From Antedon mediterranea (lineage: Eukaryota > Echinodermata > Crinoidea > Comatulida > Antedonidae): DNA of 60,000 nucleotides. The translations under genes were made by a program, and so were the position numbers. This document shows, in pieces, positions 1-10,179 of the stretch. The DNA lies in contig NC_092674.1 in the NCBI RefSeq assembly GCF_964355755.1, positions 16,189,001 through 16,249,000 on the forward strand. Reading direction: 5' to 3'. How positions within the stretch are numbered: the stretch's first letter is position 1; each line of letters opens with the position of its first letter. Below the pieces are notes generated by a model. It saw nothing but the letters and a program-made list of their open reading frames with translations. It searched no databases and was not told the origin of the DNA.

Positions 1-345
1 AAGTCACGTTGCGCAACTCTGACGTCATTCAAAATATGGAGGTGCACAACTTCAGGTAAATGTCCATATAATGACAAAGTTATACAAAAGATATATTCAC
101 AAGCAATAGGGGATATGCTGCTCACAAAAATCAGGGAAAGAAAGAAGAACAAAGATGATGAAAAAAAAAGATATTTACAATCACATGGGTTATCCTGCAA
201 CTAAGTTGCGGATAACCAAAAAAATTTGATGAAACAGGACGATTACAAGGAGTTATCCGCTACTAAGCGGATAACTAATAAATAATAAAGATTTTGACAG
301 AATCAAGAGGTTATATGCATGATAATGCATATAACCTAATAATAT
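1..345. repeat. End of a hairpin-terminated repeat element (family H)
   Basis: The sequence runs from a GTTGCGCAACTCTGAC motif through an A-rich stretch into three successive hairpins. These lie near 190-219 (GGTTATCC/GGATAACC arms), 249-273 (AGTTATCCGC/GCGGATAACT) and 309-338 (AGGTTATATGCAT/ATGCATATAACCT). The first ~280 bases are related, in reverse orientation, to 12890-13125, and the last hairpin unit recurs at 45926-46060. The element is cut by the window start, so its full length is unknown. No coding sequence is seen. Confidence 0.6.
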
Positions 346-807
346 AGGTACACTGTAATTAATACACTGCTATTCAGGTACAACAAACTCGCTAAAACCG
401 TTTGGGACCTTACTTTAATGTGTATAGGTAGCCTATAATGCATATCATTGGTACATGAGTGTCTTTTACACACTGTACTATCATAAACAAATTGAGAAGT
501 CACTAGTCTATTGAATCTATCCTATAAAACTTATTAGATATGAAAAGGTAATTAAATACAATTTCTTACCTAAAAGAGCCAGTAGTACGGGCCAGATATA
601 AAACTTAAAACAGGTTGTTGAGTAATTTTAAGCAGTACGTGTTACACTTTGTATTTCTTGGTCTTATCTGTGCACATCATGGGAATGGAATGTGGGACTG
701 GGCTTAAGAGGTATATTCAGAGCGTCATTTTGATGATCGAGCATTCTCTACTTCTACGGAGCGCCATTTATGCCTTTATTTACTTCCGAAATAGAAATAG
801 TACTACA
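346..807. other. Non-coding, no recognised feature
   Basis: AT-rich sequence without a convincing exon or a repeat structure that I could define. Confidence 0.4.
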
Positions 808-1460
808 GTGACTGGTCCAGTGGACCAAATTTAGCACCAATGGAGTACAGCGATATAAAATAGAAATAAGTCACTAATTTTAATATCTTTTCGTATGTAA
901 ATACACTGTGCTCAAGTGGACACAATTTGGCACCAGTGAGGAGCACAGTGATATAAAATAGAAATAAGTCACTGAATTTTAAGATTTTTCGTATGTTAAT
1001 ACACTGTGCTCACGTGGACCCAATTTGGCGCGTGCGCCAGTGAGCACATTGATATAAAATAGAAAAAAGTCACTAAATTTTAATGTCTTTTTGTATGTTA
1101 ATACACTGTGCTCAAGTGGACCCAATTTGGCACCAATGGGAGCACAGAGGGAAATAGTCACATACAAAAACATCGAGAAAAAATACTTCTGGAATTCAAA
1201 AATATTTCAAACTTGGTATATATGTTCAATATCACATATTGCGTTTGTCTAAGATAAATACTTATGAAAGAACCTACAATTCCAACACATTTTTTGGCAC
1301 CAATGGGAGCACAGAGGTAAATAGTCACATACAAAAACATCGAGAAAAAATACTTCTGGAATTCAAAAAATATTTCAAACTTGGTATATATGTTCAATAT
1401 CACATATTGCGTTTGTCTTAAGATAAATACTTATGAAAGAACATACAATTCCAACACATT
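808..1460. repeat. Two adjoining tandem arrays (~100-bp and 166-bp units)
   Basis: About four units of ~98-103 bp share CACTGTGCTCAAGTGGAC and TTTGGCACCA (starts near 808, 904, 1002 and 1105). They pass directly into two 166-bp units starting at the GGCACCAATGGG motif (1129-1294 and 1295-1460). The short open frames on both strands here follow from the repeats and are not credible genes. Confidence 0.75.
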
Positions 1461-1569
1461 TGTTATTCTGCAAGTATAGTAATATTATAGAAATTAAAAA
1501 CAAAACAACTTTCCGATGTAAACTTTCATGCGTTTGTCATTAATATACAGTACGGTATACCGTATATTT

Positions 1570-1636
1570 CGGTGTATAAGTCGCACTTTTGACACGCAAA
1601 TTTGACCTCTAAATTAAGGGTGCGTCTTATACACCG
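1570..1636. mobile_element. Very short MITE-like hairpin
   Basis: A 16-bp inverted repeat (CGGTGTATAAGTCGCA against TGCGTCTTATACACCG, one mismatch) brackets ~35 bp. A palindromic GGTATACC lies just outside. The size and inverted ends fit a minimal non-autonomous DNA element, but no target duplication was confirmed. Confidence 0.5.
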
Positions 1637-2632
1637 AACGTAAATGCCTCACCACACAGAGTGTACATATCGTCACCTCGTTGGCTAGGCCTAGCTACAG
1701 TGTACTAACGTAACGGCAACCTGCTTCTGCCTAGTTTTCAAGGCATTTTAGCGTGATGTTATACTAAATATGATGAAAAGATTTGTTTATTATGGAGCTG
1801 TTTTAGGCGCTCCGATAAAATTTCATTTGTAAACGTTTACGATTGGAATAGTATTTATTTATAGTTATACGCACGATCGCCGACCCCCCAGCGCAAGCCC
1901 TTCTTGGCGGCCACATGTTGTACGGTATTCGACTAGTATATTCTCCAGGTGATTATAACATGGACCTAGCGTACACACTTCTCGGATACATAGATACTAA
2001 TCGAATATGATTGTCCGTGAAAACGTGCGCCCTCTCGAAATGATCGAGCGAGGCTAGCCCACACACGTGCGTGTTACACACACGGTCATGCACTCGATGT
2101 TGCGGGTGCGAAACTCATGAATAACAAGTTAGAAACAACTTGTTGAGGCTGGGCGGGTTGAAAATGATAAAAGATATTCTGGATTTGTGTTTTAATTGTA
2201 TAACTTTTATTATTAAGACTATACACATTGTTAGACCTTAAAAAAATGTTGGTAGGTTTGATTTTGTTATTTTAGTTGAAACATTTTTCTGTTAAAGAAT
2301 TCTTGATAAACAAACTACAAATAGGTAAAAATCTAAAATATTTATAATTAATTCTATTCTTCATTATTTCCACATACACCACCATGCATGTACATGGAGG
2401 ATACATATTTTAATCTAATTTAAAAAAAAGAAAATGATAAGCATACTGTATTATATAAAACTTGGTCATGCAGTCTTTAAATAAATCTGTTAGATTTGGT
2501 CAGGTGTAATAGGTGCTTTTAACAAATAATTTTCTTTGATCTCAAGTTATGCCTAATATTGAGAAGTTTAAGTTTTATCGGTTTAGTTAAACAATATTTT
2601 ACTTCACTAATTCTAGTGTCATGTTGTATGCA
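1637..2632. other. Intergenic, 3' side of the first C1q gene
   Basis: No exon recognised. The lower part must include the 3' UTR of the minus-strand C1q gene that stops at 2633. A TTTATT (AATAAA on the minus strand) near 2207 is a possible but distant poly(A) signal. Confidence 0.4.
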
Positions 2633-3484
2633 TTATTCAGTTGCGTGTATTAGAGCTCCTGTGAAACTACATGGATTATTTTCGCCACAGTGAATACCAT
2701 AACCAGCTTCCAAGACAAGTTGTATCATGTCTCCTTTTGCTAGATTTAGGACTACTGTGTTTGTAGATGTCTGTGTAATTGAAAAATCACTTTGCGCAAA
2801 TGTTCCCATAATGTTGTCGCCATTCCACTTAAGCCAAATTGAATGTGTTTTTGCAGTGTTTGAACCAAATGTGAATGTAAAAATATAAACACCAGCAAGT
2901 TTGCAAATGAAAGTATCTGTTGATAAGTCAAAATGATTATTAAGATCTGTTGTGGTATGATCAAAATCAACAAAGCTTTCCTCAGTTTCTCTTGAAGAAA
3001 AGTCACTAGTTCTAGTAACTGTAAAAGCAACCATGTTATTATTGTTTATGACATTTTTACCAGATTCTCCTTTCTTGCCTTTTTCACCACGCTGTCCCCG
3101 TGAACCTTTAGGTCCAATATTACCAACTACACCTCTTGGTCCATTTGAGCCAGGAATACCATCATGTCCCGGTATACCAGGGGTTCCATCAAGACCTGAT
3201 AACCCAGTCTCTCCCTGATGTCCCATTGGACCTCTTTTTCCAGGAGGCCCCTGAATACCAGCATTTCCCTTTTCTCCTTTCTCCCCTCTTATTCCGTCTC
3301 GTCCTGGAATTCCATCTCTACCAGGTATACCTTGTATTCCTGGGTTTCCCGGTACACCTGGGATACCACATTTGACTCCACAGGAAGACATGACATTTAC
3401 TTCCTCTTCTGGTATTTCTACTTGACTGAAAGATCCACTAAGTAGGCTTAATATGAAAAGACACAGTCTTATTGTGTATGTCAT
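2633..3484 (-). CDS. Secreted collagen-C1q domain protein, copy A
   Basis: The open frame encodes 283 residues. It starts with a signal peptide (about residues 1-20, core [11 protein letters not shown]). A Cys-containing linker (SSCGVKCG) leads into an almost uninterrupted Gly-X-Y collagen stretch (about 40-140, rich in GIPG and GEKGEKG). A C1q/TNF-like globular domain fills about 150-283, opening with MVAFTVTR and ending with [13 protein letters not shown]1q-domain proteins trimerise through the collagen part and usually act as secreted lectin-like or immune recognition molecules; that role is inferred from the family. The coding region is one exon. A good acceptor (TTTCTTTTGTAG) lies just upstream of the ATG on the minus strand, so a 5' UTR intron is likely. 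The paralogue at 4620-5462 has the same layout and strand, which points to a local tandem duplication. Confidence 0.9.
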   Translation of the reverse strand: MTYTIRLCLFILSLLSGSFSQVEIPEEEVNVMSSCGVKCGIPGVPGNPGIQGIPGRDGIPGRDGIRGEKGEKGNAGIQGPPGKRGPMGHQGETGLSGLDGTPGIPGHDGIPGSNGPRGVVGNIGPKGSRGQRGEKGKKGESGKNVINNNNMVAFTVTRTSDFSSRETEESFVDFDHTTTDLNNHFDLSTDTFICKLAGVYIFTFTFGSNTAKTHSIWLKWNGDNIMGTFAQSDFSITQTSTNTVVLNLAKGDMIQLVLEAGYGIHCGENNPCSFTGALIHATE

Positions 3485-4619
3485 GTTTATCTTGCAATTT
3501 TCTACAAAAGAAAAGACAATTTATTTATAAATAACCAATTTAGGTTATGAATAAAGAAAATGTTTAAAAATGTTGTTTAGATATAAGGCAAGTTAAACAA
3601 CAAAATATACTTTTTTTAGCTGTACTATTTGTATTTATAGTACCCCACAGTTTTGTCTGTTAATATATTAAATGAAATTAAACCGTTCATGGATCTTTCA
3701 ACCATTGACAACACTGATGTAGACTTTAATTTGAATAATAAAAATCATAATTTTAAAGTTCAGTACTGAAATTCTTTTTCGATAACATCATTCAAATTCA
3801 TTCATCATTTCAGCCCTTCAGACCAAGTATTTGTTTCAAACAATCCAGTCAGATAAGAATCATGAGTCTTTTTTAGAATACCAGATACAAAAAATTCTTT
3901 CAATTTAAATTATTCTCTTAATTTTTATTGTGCATCAACAAATCAAAATACATATATGACAAAATGAGAAAAAAATATTAACTCTAATAAATATTTTGTT
4001 AGAACATAGTGCAGAAGTCAAATGAGTACAAATATCTATTATTGTTCTAATAAATCATTATTGCAGATTGTCTTATACTGAGAGCTTAGTTCTTTTTTAT
4101 GCATCAGGAGAATCAAGTACGGTAATAAGTGTTCTATTGAAAACTCTTGTTTTTATATTATGATACTTAAACGAGTCATCTCCTGATTACAGTCTACCAT
4201 CATCCTCTATTTTAATTTGTGACTATGGTGGGATTCAAGTTCAAGTATTGGGTAGGCCTACTATAGTTTACATATGAGTAAACATGATTTTCACGGCAAG
4301 CTTTCTCACACATACTTAATATTCAGTACATTTTCAGATCAGTTTTGGCAAATTTAATACTATACTGATTTATCTTTAAATACTACATTGCTAACATTTT
4401 GCATGCAAATGTATGGTGAGAACATGAATGAAATAAATATTAACTTTTTTGTCTTTTACTTAAATTTAATAAGCCTGTTAAGACCACTTGTGTTATGCAC
4501 TAAAAAATACTTAACACTAAAAATACTTAACTGGTAGTTAAACATAGTGTGATTATATTTTCAGCAGATTATTTTTTTTTTAAATTACCAATAATAGGAT
4601 ACATGATTTATTCTGAATA
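3485..4619. other. Spacer between the two C1q genes
   Basis: It should hold the 5' UTR exon and promoter of copy A. I see no further coding exon. At 4606-4611 a TTTATT reads as AATAAA on the minus strand, only a few bases past the copy B stop codon, and could be its poly(A) signal. Confidence 0.4.
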
Positions 4620-5462
4620 CTATGTGGCATGGAGAAGAACACCTGTAAAGCTACAGAGCATTTTTCCCCTACAGTGAATGCTAGATCCAGCATTCATTCG
4701 AAGCCATATTGTGTCCCCCTTTAACAGATTTAGAACCATTATGTTTGTAGATGTCTGTATAACTGAAAAAACGCTTGTTGAATGCGTGCTCAATATGTTG
4801 GTGCTATTGCGTATAATATTGACAGATGGACTTGTTGTGCTATCTGATGCGAATGAAAAGCTAAAAAGATAGACACCTTGAATGCGACAGGTATACGAGT
4901 CATTCACCATGTCAAAGTCACCGTTTAAATCTGATAATATATGAGTGAAATCAATGCTAATTTCTTTGCTTGCAGACATTTCAGTTGCTCTTGCTACAGT
5001 GAATGCAACTATATTATCTTGTGGTACTTCACCTGCACCTGGCTCACCTTTCAGGCCTGAGTTACCAACTTTCCCAGAACTTCCTTTATAACCTGGTAGA
5101 CCTGGATCACCTATATTGCCAGGATTACCTATGTAGCCATCAGCACCGTTATGACCCTCAATACCTTCAACTCCAGGTTGTCCAGATAAACCAATTGGTC
5201 CCATTTGTCCATCTGGCCCATATAATCCTATATCTCCAGCATTACCGTAATACCCCTTTTGTCCCATATAACCATCAATACCCATGTTTCCATCAATTCC
5301 TACAGGTCCATGGTGCCCTGGTAAACCTGGAATTCCAGGTATTTCACAATCTTCTGAATATCTGATTGATTTATGCAGCGTTTTCTGGGAACCATCTGCA
5401 CCTTCTGCTTTAATTTCAAAGTGCTGCATAGTAACGCACACTAACAACAAAACGTACATCAT
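4620..5462 (-). CDS. Secreted collagen-C1q domain protein, copy B
   Basis: The open frame encodes 280 residues with the same plan as copy A. There is a signal peptide (about residues 1-19, MMYVLLLVCVTMQHFEIKA), then a Gly-X-Y collagen region (about 42-147, with unusual Tyr/Asp-rich triplets such as GYMGQKGYYG), then a C1q domain (about 150-280, opening with NIVAFTVARATEM and closing with CSFTGVLLHAT). An acceptor (TTATTTTTCAG) sits 5-6 bases upstream of the start ATG on the minus strand, matching the 5' UTR intron inferred for copy A. The C1q domains share motifs (AFTV.R, IQTSTN, VLNL.KGD, IHC) but the collagen parts have diverged, so the duplication is not recent. The role is inferred: secreted pattern recognition or extracellular-matrix function. 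Confidence 0.9.
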   Translation of the reverse strand: MMYVLLLVCVTMQHFEIKAEGADGSQKTLHKSIRYSEDCEIPGIPGLPGHHGPVGIDGNMGIDGYMGQKGYYGNAGDIGLYGPDGQMGPIGLSGQPGVEGIEGHNGADGYIGNPGNIGDPGLPGYKGSSGKVGNSGLKGEPGAGEVPQDNIVAFTVARATEMSASKEISIDFTHILSDLNGDFDMVNDSYTCRIQGVYLFSFSFASDSTTSPSVNIIRNSTNILSTHSTSVFSVIQTSTNIMVLNLLKGDTIWLRMNAGSSIHCRGKMLCSFTGVLLHAT

Positions 5463-7046
5463 GCTGTCTGAAAAATAATTTACAAATCGGGTACAAAAAA
5501 AAATCTGTTTTCTCTTACCATAATCTAATTTTATGCAATGTACTGTAGGGTATTCAATGTGGATTTAGGCTTTGCATGATGCTGAAATCATTTAATCCTA
5601 TTCCACTAAATGAGTGATTACACTATGATTAATAACTTTATAAAAGTTTTTTTTACCTCTTCCAATGAGCATTTCTGTTTAAGAAGAAAAAGTAAAGTTT
5701 TAAAAAAGTCTGTCAACGAAGGTGAACACAAACTTGCTGTGTACTGGAGTTAGAACGATCGAAATATACTGATTGAACATCAAGAAACTCAATAATTCGT
5801 CTCAGAACTACATACTATAGGTGGTGACGTACCACAAACTTTATATCAACTCAAATGTTTAAAACGTACAGAAATTTAATTACCAGTAAATTTTTACTGT
5901 ATACAATTTAGTTAAATTGACACGCTCAGTGAGTCAAATAACACCTTTGTTTTACAAGCCCTGCATATTAATATCTCACTAGTGACCGATTTAAATGATT
6001 TAAGTCAATTGTTTTAAATGCCTCTCTATTTAAAACATGTGTGTACAAAAGAATACATATTGTACTATCCCCCTACTGATAAGAAAACAAAATGAACATA
6101 GGGGAAACTATACAGTGACAAATATTGGAATGTATGATGAATAGAAATGCTAATTGCCTCAGAACCTGAAATCAATGTAACAGTTAATAATATGGTAACA
6201 TCAGATTGAAGTGCTAACAACTGAAAAGTCTCTGCTGAGGGTTAATGACCAAATGTATTTTTAAAAACGATGTATAAAACACATACAGTAGTGTAGGAAT
6301 CAAATTTGCATACAAAAATTTAGTGATAGTTATATTTACAAAGAAAGAATCTATTAAATAGTAAGAAAGAAAGTAAATTGCCACGTTAAATTGAACAAAT
6401 ATCTGCATATCTGTTGAATATGTATAACATGGTAAAAATGACTGCAAACTTACATATCAAAACTGACTGATTTTAAAAAGCTGTTGATATTGCAGGTCCG
6501 AAGCTATTGTGTAGACAACTGTGTATGAACAACTGATTAGGCCTATCAAAGGAAGTTGTCTTCTACAGTATTACATTTGAATATAATAGATATTTGACCT
6601 GAAGGTTTCTAATTATTTCCTTAAAGACTTATAAGGTACATCCCAAGTGGAAAATATTGATGACATGTCACTTAATACTAAAAATTCACTTGAATTATAT
6701 AGACTTGTTATATCGTCATAGTTAATTATAGAAAGCAACTGGCAGTAACAATAACATACTAATTTATTTGTTCAACAACAAACTATTCCACGTTTTTATG
6801 TGGAATGTTAGAGGACACTGTATTGAAGTTATAATTTTACAGCCCATAGCTTTATTAATTTAACATTTCACACTTTTAAGAATCAATTTAAAAAATCAAT
6901 ATTAATGAATATATCGTTACCTGGCATGTTCATTCCTCCACTGTTACCTTTCCTTTATCTCAGCATAAATATATAATATAAAAATTTAATATATAACTCT
7001 GACAGAGTGTTCTAGATGGCATATAATAAATACGGTAAATGCCGAT
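5463..7046. other. Intergenic with one dispersed repeat
   Basis: No exon recognised. About 5995-6160 (with AAATGCCTCTCTATTT and CTACTGATAAGAAA) is a diverged copy of 30745-30950, so it is a dispersed repeat. The remainder is AT-rich and unremarkable. Confidence 0.45.
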
Positions 7047-7367
7047 TCAAAATAAGCGGGCCTTCGAGTTGTTAATGAAGGCTTGTCTGACCATATCGAG
7101 AACTTGTTTGAATAACATGTTCGTATTTCTACCATGCTTCGAGAATTTGTCATCTTGGAAGAATAGCTTTTTTGTCATCCGATCATTATCGGATCTAATC
7201 AGATGTGCAGCATAATTTCGTTGCTTGGTTTTGATGAATGTAGATAAATCACATGTCTTACATATATTGTGAATGTCGATGTTGGTGTAATACAGTTTAT
7301 AACATTCATCATCTAAAGTGTTTTTTTGCCGATAACCATTAAGCTCTTTGTTGTTTATGCCATTCAT
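7047..7367 (-). pseudogene. C-terminal fragment of a LINE reverse transcriptase protein
   Basis: A 106-residue frame with CKTCDLSTFIKTKQRNYAAH, then a run of basic residues and FKQVLDMVRQ. This resembles the end of non-LTR retrotransposon ORF2 proteins, where a short segment of this kind follows the RT domain. No RT catalytic block is present upstream, so it is a 5'-truncated remnant. The assignment rests on my recollection of the family pattern. Confidence 0.45.
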
Positions 7368-7523
7368 AATGATTCTTTTCCTTCTCTACTCTTCGTTGAG
7401 TTATTACCTGTGACTTTTTATCCATCCATCCATTTTTCTATTCCTTCTAATTTTATCTAACAATTTTTTTTTCACATGCTTTGTGAGGCTGATGAATAAT
7501 GTGCAAATTAGAAATGGCAAATC

Positions 7524-7680
7524 TAGGTGCTCGTAGCAGCCGACGCGCCCAGCACGAAAGCACTGAGGCGCGAAATTCAAAGAACATCAGACGTTGGCCA
7601 ACAATCACCGGAGTCGCCCCCTGTGCTTGGAGCAGCCGACGCTACCAGCACGAAAGCACTGAGTCGCGAAATTTAACAAA
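7524..7680. repeat. Two ~96-bp direct repeats, probably LINE 5' UTR
   Basis: The motif AGCAGCCGACG..CCAGCACGAAAGCACTGAG occurs twice (near 7537 and 7631). It is more GC-rich than its surroundings and lies just upstream of a LINE ORF1, as 5' UTR promoter repeats often do. Confidence 0.45.
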
Positions 7681-7736
7681 TATCGAGAGAATTGTTTTGT
7701 ATATGTAACCAGCTGGACCCGTCCTAACAAATCAGA

Positions 7737-8405
7737 ATGCTTGAAAGGATAGACAAAATTGAAAACAAACAAACTCAACTAGAAACATCAATTGAATTTG
7801 TTAGCAGTATGATATCAGAAATGGACATCAAAATGAAAAATGTCACTACAGAGCTTAAAGGCCTATCATCTACTGTTGAACCTGAAAAATCAAAGTGCTT
7901 ATCGGTACAAAATCAACTGAACAAGCTTGAACGCTATTCAAGGTCTTTTAATTTGCGGTTCGGTGGCTTACCGGAAGAAATCAATGAAAATGCTGTCCAG
8001 AAAATCACAGACCTGATTGAAAATAAGTTATGCATTCCTAATGTTAAAATAGAAAATGCGCACCGGTCCGGTAAGCCACGAGGACCTAACGACAAGCCCA
8101 GGCATATCATCGCCAAGTTCATCTATCGTCCCCAGCGACATCAAGTTCTCTCCAAGTCAAAGTCATCACTAAAAAGCAGTAACATATATGTCATCGAGGA
8201 TCTCTGTGAAGCGGACCTAATTAAAAAACGAAGCCTGAAAGACACAATGGCCATAGCTTATATAGGGGAAAAGGCCATCCTTCAGAAATGGCAACTTGTA
8301 CATAAACGGAAGTTTCCACTCTTAGGCAGCGCAGTCAAGTCAAACCTAACGTTATTGTTTTATAACTATAAACATCACTTATTTAGTAGCTTTTTCTCCA
8401 CATAA
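7737..8405 (+). CDS. LINE ORF1 protein (L1 ORF1-like, coiled coil plus RRM)
   Basis: The frame encodes 222 residues. The first ~70 form a heptad-like coiled coil (IDKIENKQTQLE and following). Then comes LERYSRSFNLRFGGLPEE, the start of the RRM-like RNA-binding fold seen in L1-type ORF1 proteins, followed by a basic segment (AHRSGKPRGPNDKPRHIIAK). The expected C-terminal domain starts (EDLCEADLIKKRSLKD) but then degrades into an unrelated hydrophobic tail, so the 3' end is probably frameshifted or deleted. ORF1 proteins coat element RNA as a chaperone. The copy is followed by decayed RT sequence in the same orientation. Confidence 0.65.
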   Translation: MLERIDKIENKQTQLETSIEFVSSMISEMDIKMKNVTTELKGLSSTVEPEKSKCLSVQNQLNKLERYSRSFNLRFGGLPEEINENAVQKITDLIENKLCIPNVKIENAHRSGKPRGPNDKPRHIIAKFIYRPQRHQVLSKSKSSLKSSNIYVIEDLCEADLIKKRSLKDTMAIAYIGEKAILQKWQLVHKRKFPLLGSAVKSNLTLLFYNYKHHLFSSFFST

Positions 8406-8867
8406 TAATTTAAAAGATATTTTCTTTTTATCACATTCAGTTAAACGTAGACGAGAGTAGAATCTGATACCATCGTTATTGACTACTATTAGGTACCTGT
8501 TTTTTGTTAAAAAAACTTTTCTCTTGCAGATTAATTAAAAATGCAACACTTTTTAAAAATTTACTCCATTAGAAGTTTGGAATATTTTAATTTACATATT
8601 AAAGGCATATTACCATTTTTTTCTATTTTCCTCATTTATTTTTTATTATATATACATATGTATTTATTACTTGTTGTGTATGGCAATATACTTTTATAAA
8701 TATATTATGTCCCCTGAGACAAAACAAACATATTTTCTAAGAACAATTGCTTATTAAAGATGATTTGTATTGTATGTAGAAACGCCCTCATGAGTGGCAA
8801 TATTAATCTAAACAGATGACTCGCACTTCTCCACTTATATGAAAGAATAACTAAATCACTTGCAAAC

Positions 8868-9979
8868 AAGCACCATACTATTGGTATTTTTTTAGATTTG
8901 TCAAAAGCATTTGACACCATAAATCATAACAAAATTATTTCTAAATTATCGAATTATGGTGTCAGGAGCCTTCCACTACTACTTTTAATAGACTACTTAT
9001 CATTTCGCCAACAATATACATCAATCTCAACTCTTACATGTTACCTGTGGGGTACCACAAGGGTCAATCCTTGGCTCACTACTCTTTTTAATCTACGTTA
9101 ATGATCTTTCAAATATGTTTCAAAATTTTTTCTTATTTGCAGGTGACACAAATGTTATTATTTCTCACAAAAACAAATATAATCTTGTATCTATAATTAA
9201 TAATGAACTTAACAAAGTGTCTCTTTGGTTTAAAGCAAATAAGTTATCACTGAATATTTCAAAAAACTAAATTATATTTATTTTATTATTAATAAAAAAA
9301 GTAACAAACAGCTAACAGATCAATTATATATCAATGGTAACCAAATAAAGAGAACGGAAAACTTAAAATTTCTTGGAGTCACTATTGACTCGGAACTAAA
9401 TTGGAAACCTCACATAACATATTTAACTAAAATAATCTCGAGAAATGTCGGAATATTAAGTAAATTGAAATACATACTCCCTTTAAACATCTTATTTTCC
9501 CTGTATAATACTCTTATTTTACCCTATTTATCATACTGTAATGTTGCATGGGCTACAACTGTAGATACATTTTCCGGATGCTGCCCCTGGACTGGTTCTG
9601 ATAACAGAATCTGTTCGGGAGTACTCCAAAATCTCACACTAAATCACTTTTTTATTCTCTCAATACTTTAAATATATTTGATATAAATCAACTTCAAACA
9701 GCTTTATTCATGTTCCGACTAAATCATAATAAATTACTAACTCAATTTTACTCCTATTTTCAAAATTTTAATCATTCTTACAACACCAGATCTTTAACTG
9801 CACAAAACCTAATATATGAAAAGCATACCATATTACTAATAGAAGAACATCTTTTATTTACAATGGACTGTATATGGAACAACTTACCCCTCAATCTAAA
9901 AGCAATACCCATCATAAATTCATTTAAAACAAAATACAAACAAATACTTATTTCAATTAACTATTTAGAACATTAGTAA
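8868..9979 (+). pseudogene. Decayed LINE reverse transcriptase (CR1/L2/Jockey-like)
   Basis: RT motifs are spread over several frames. GIFLDLSKAFDTINH lies near 8883-8927, then VPQGSILGSLLFLIYVNDLS after a frameshift near 9050, then FAGDTN in place of the catalytic FADDTN. WFKANKLSLNIS and KFLGVTIDSELNWK follow, and the C-terminal segment (HSYNTRSL, WNNLPLNLK) reads openly from 9710 to 9976. The loss of the first catalytic Asp of the FxDD box, the frameshifts and the missing endonuclease region show a dead copy. It is probably the same element as the ORF1 upstream, with an internal deletion. Confidence 0.7.
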
Positions 9980-10179
9980 TTCACAACTGTCATAAGACTG
10001 TTTCTTTTTTTGTGCCTTTTTGTTTAATTTTATTTGTCAATTTGACGAAAGAAAGAAGTGTTTTTTTTCTCTCACTTAAATTAAATAATTAAATATGTAT
10101 TTACTTATCTGGAGGACCAAACTTGAAGCCTTGGCTCATGAAATATCTTTCAACTCATTTGTATATTATTTTGTTTTAG

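Noticed and set aside
3033-3445. Pro-rich plus-strand frames over the C1q genes
   Set aside because: Complement of Gly-X-Y collagen codons; no signal peptide or independent support.
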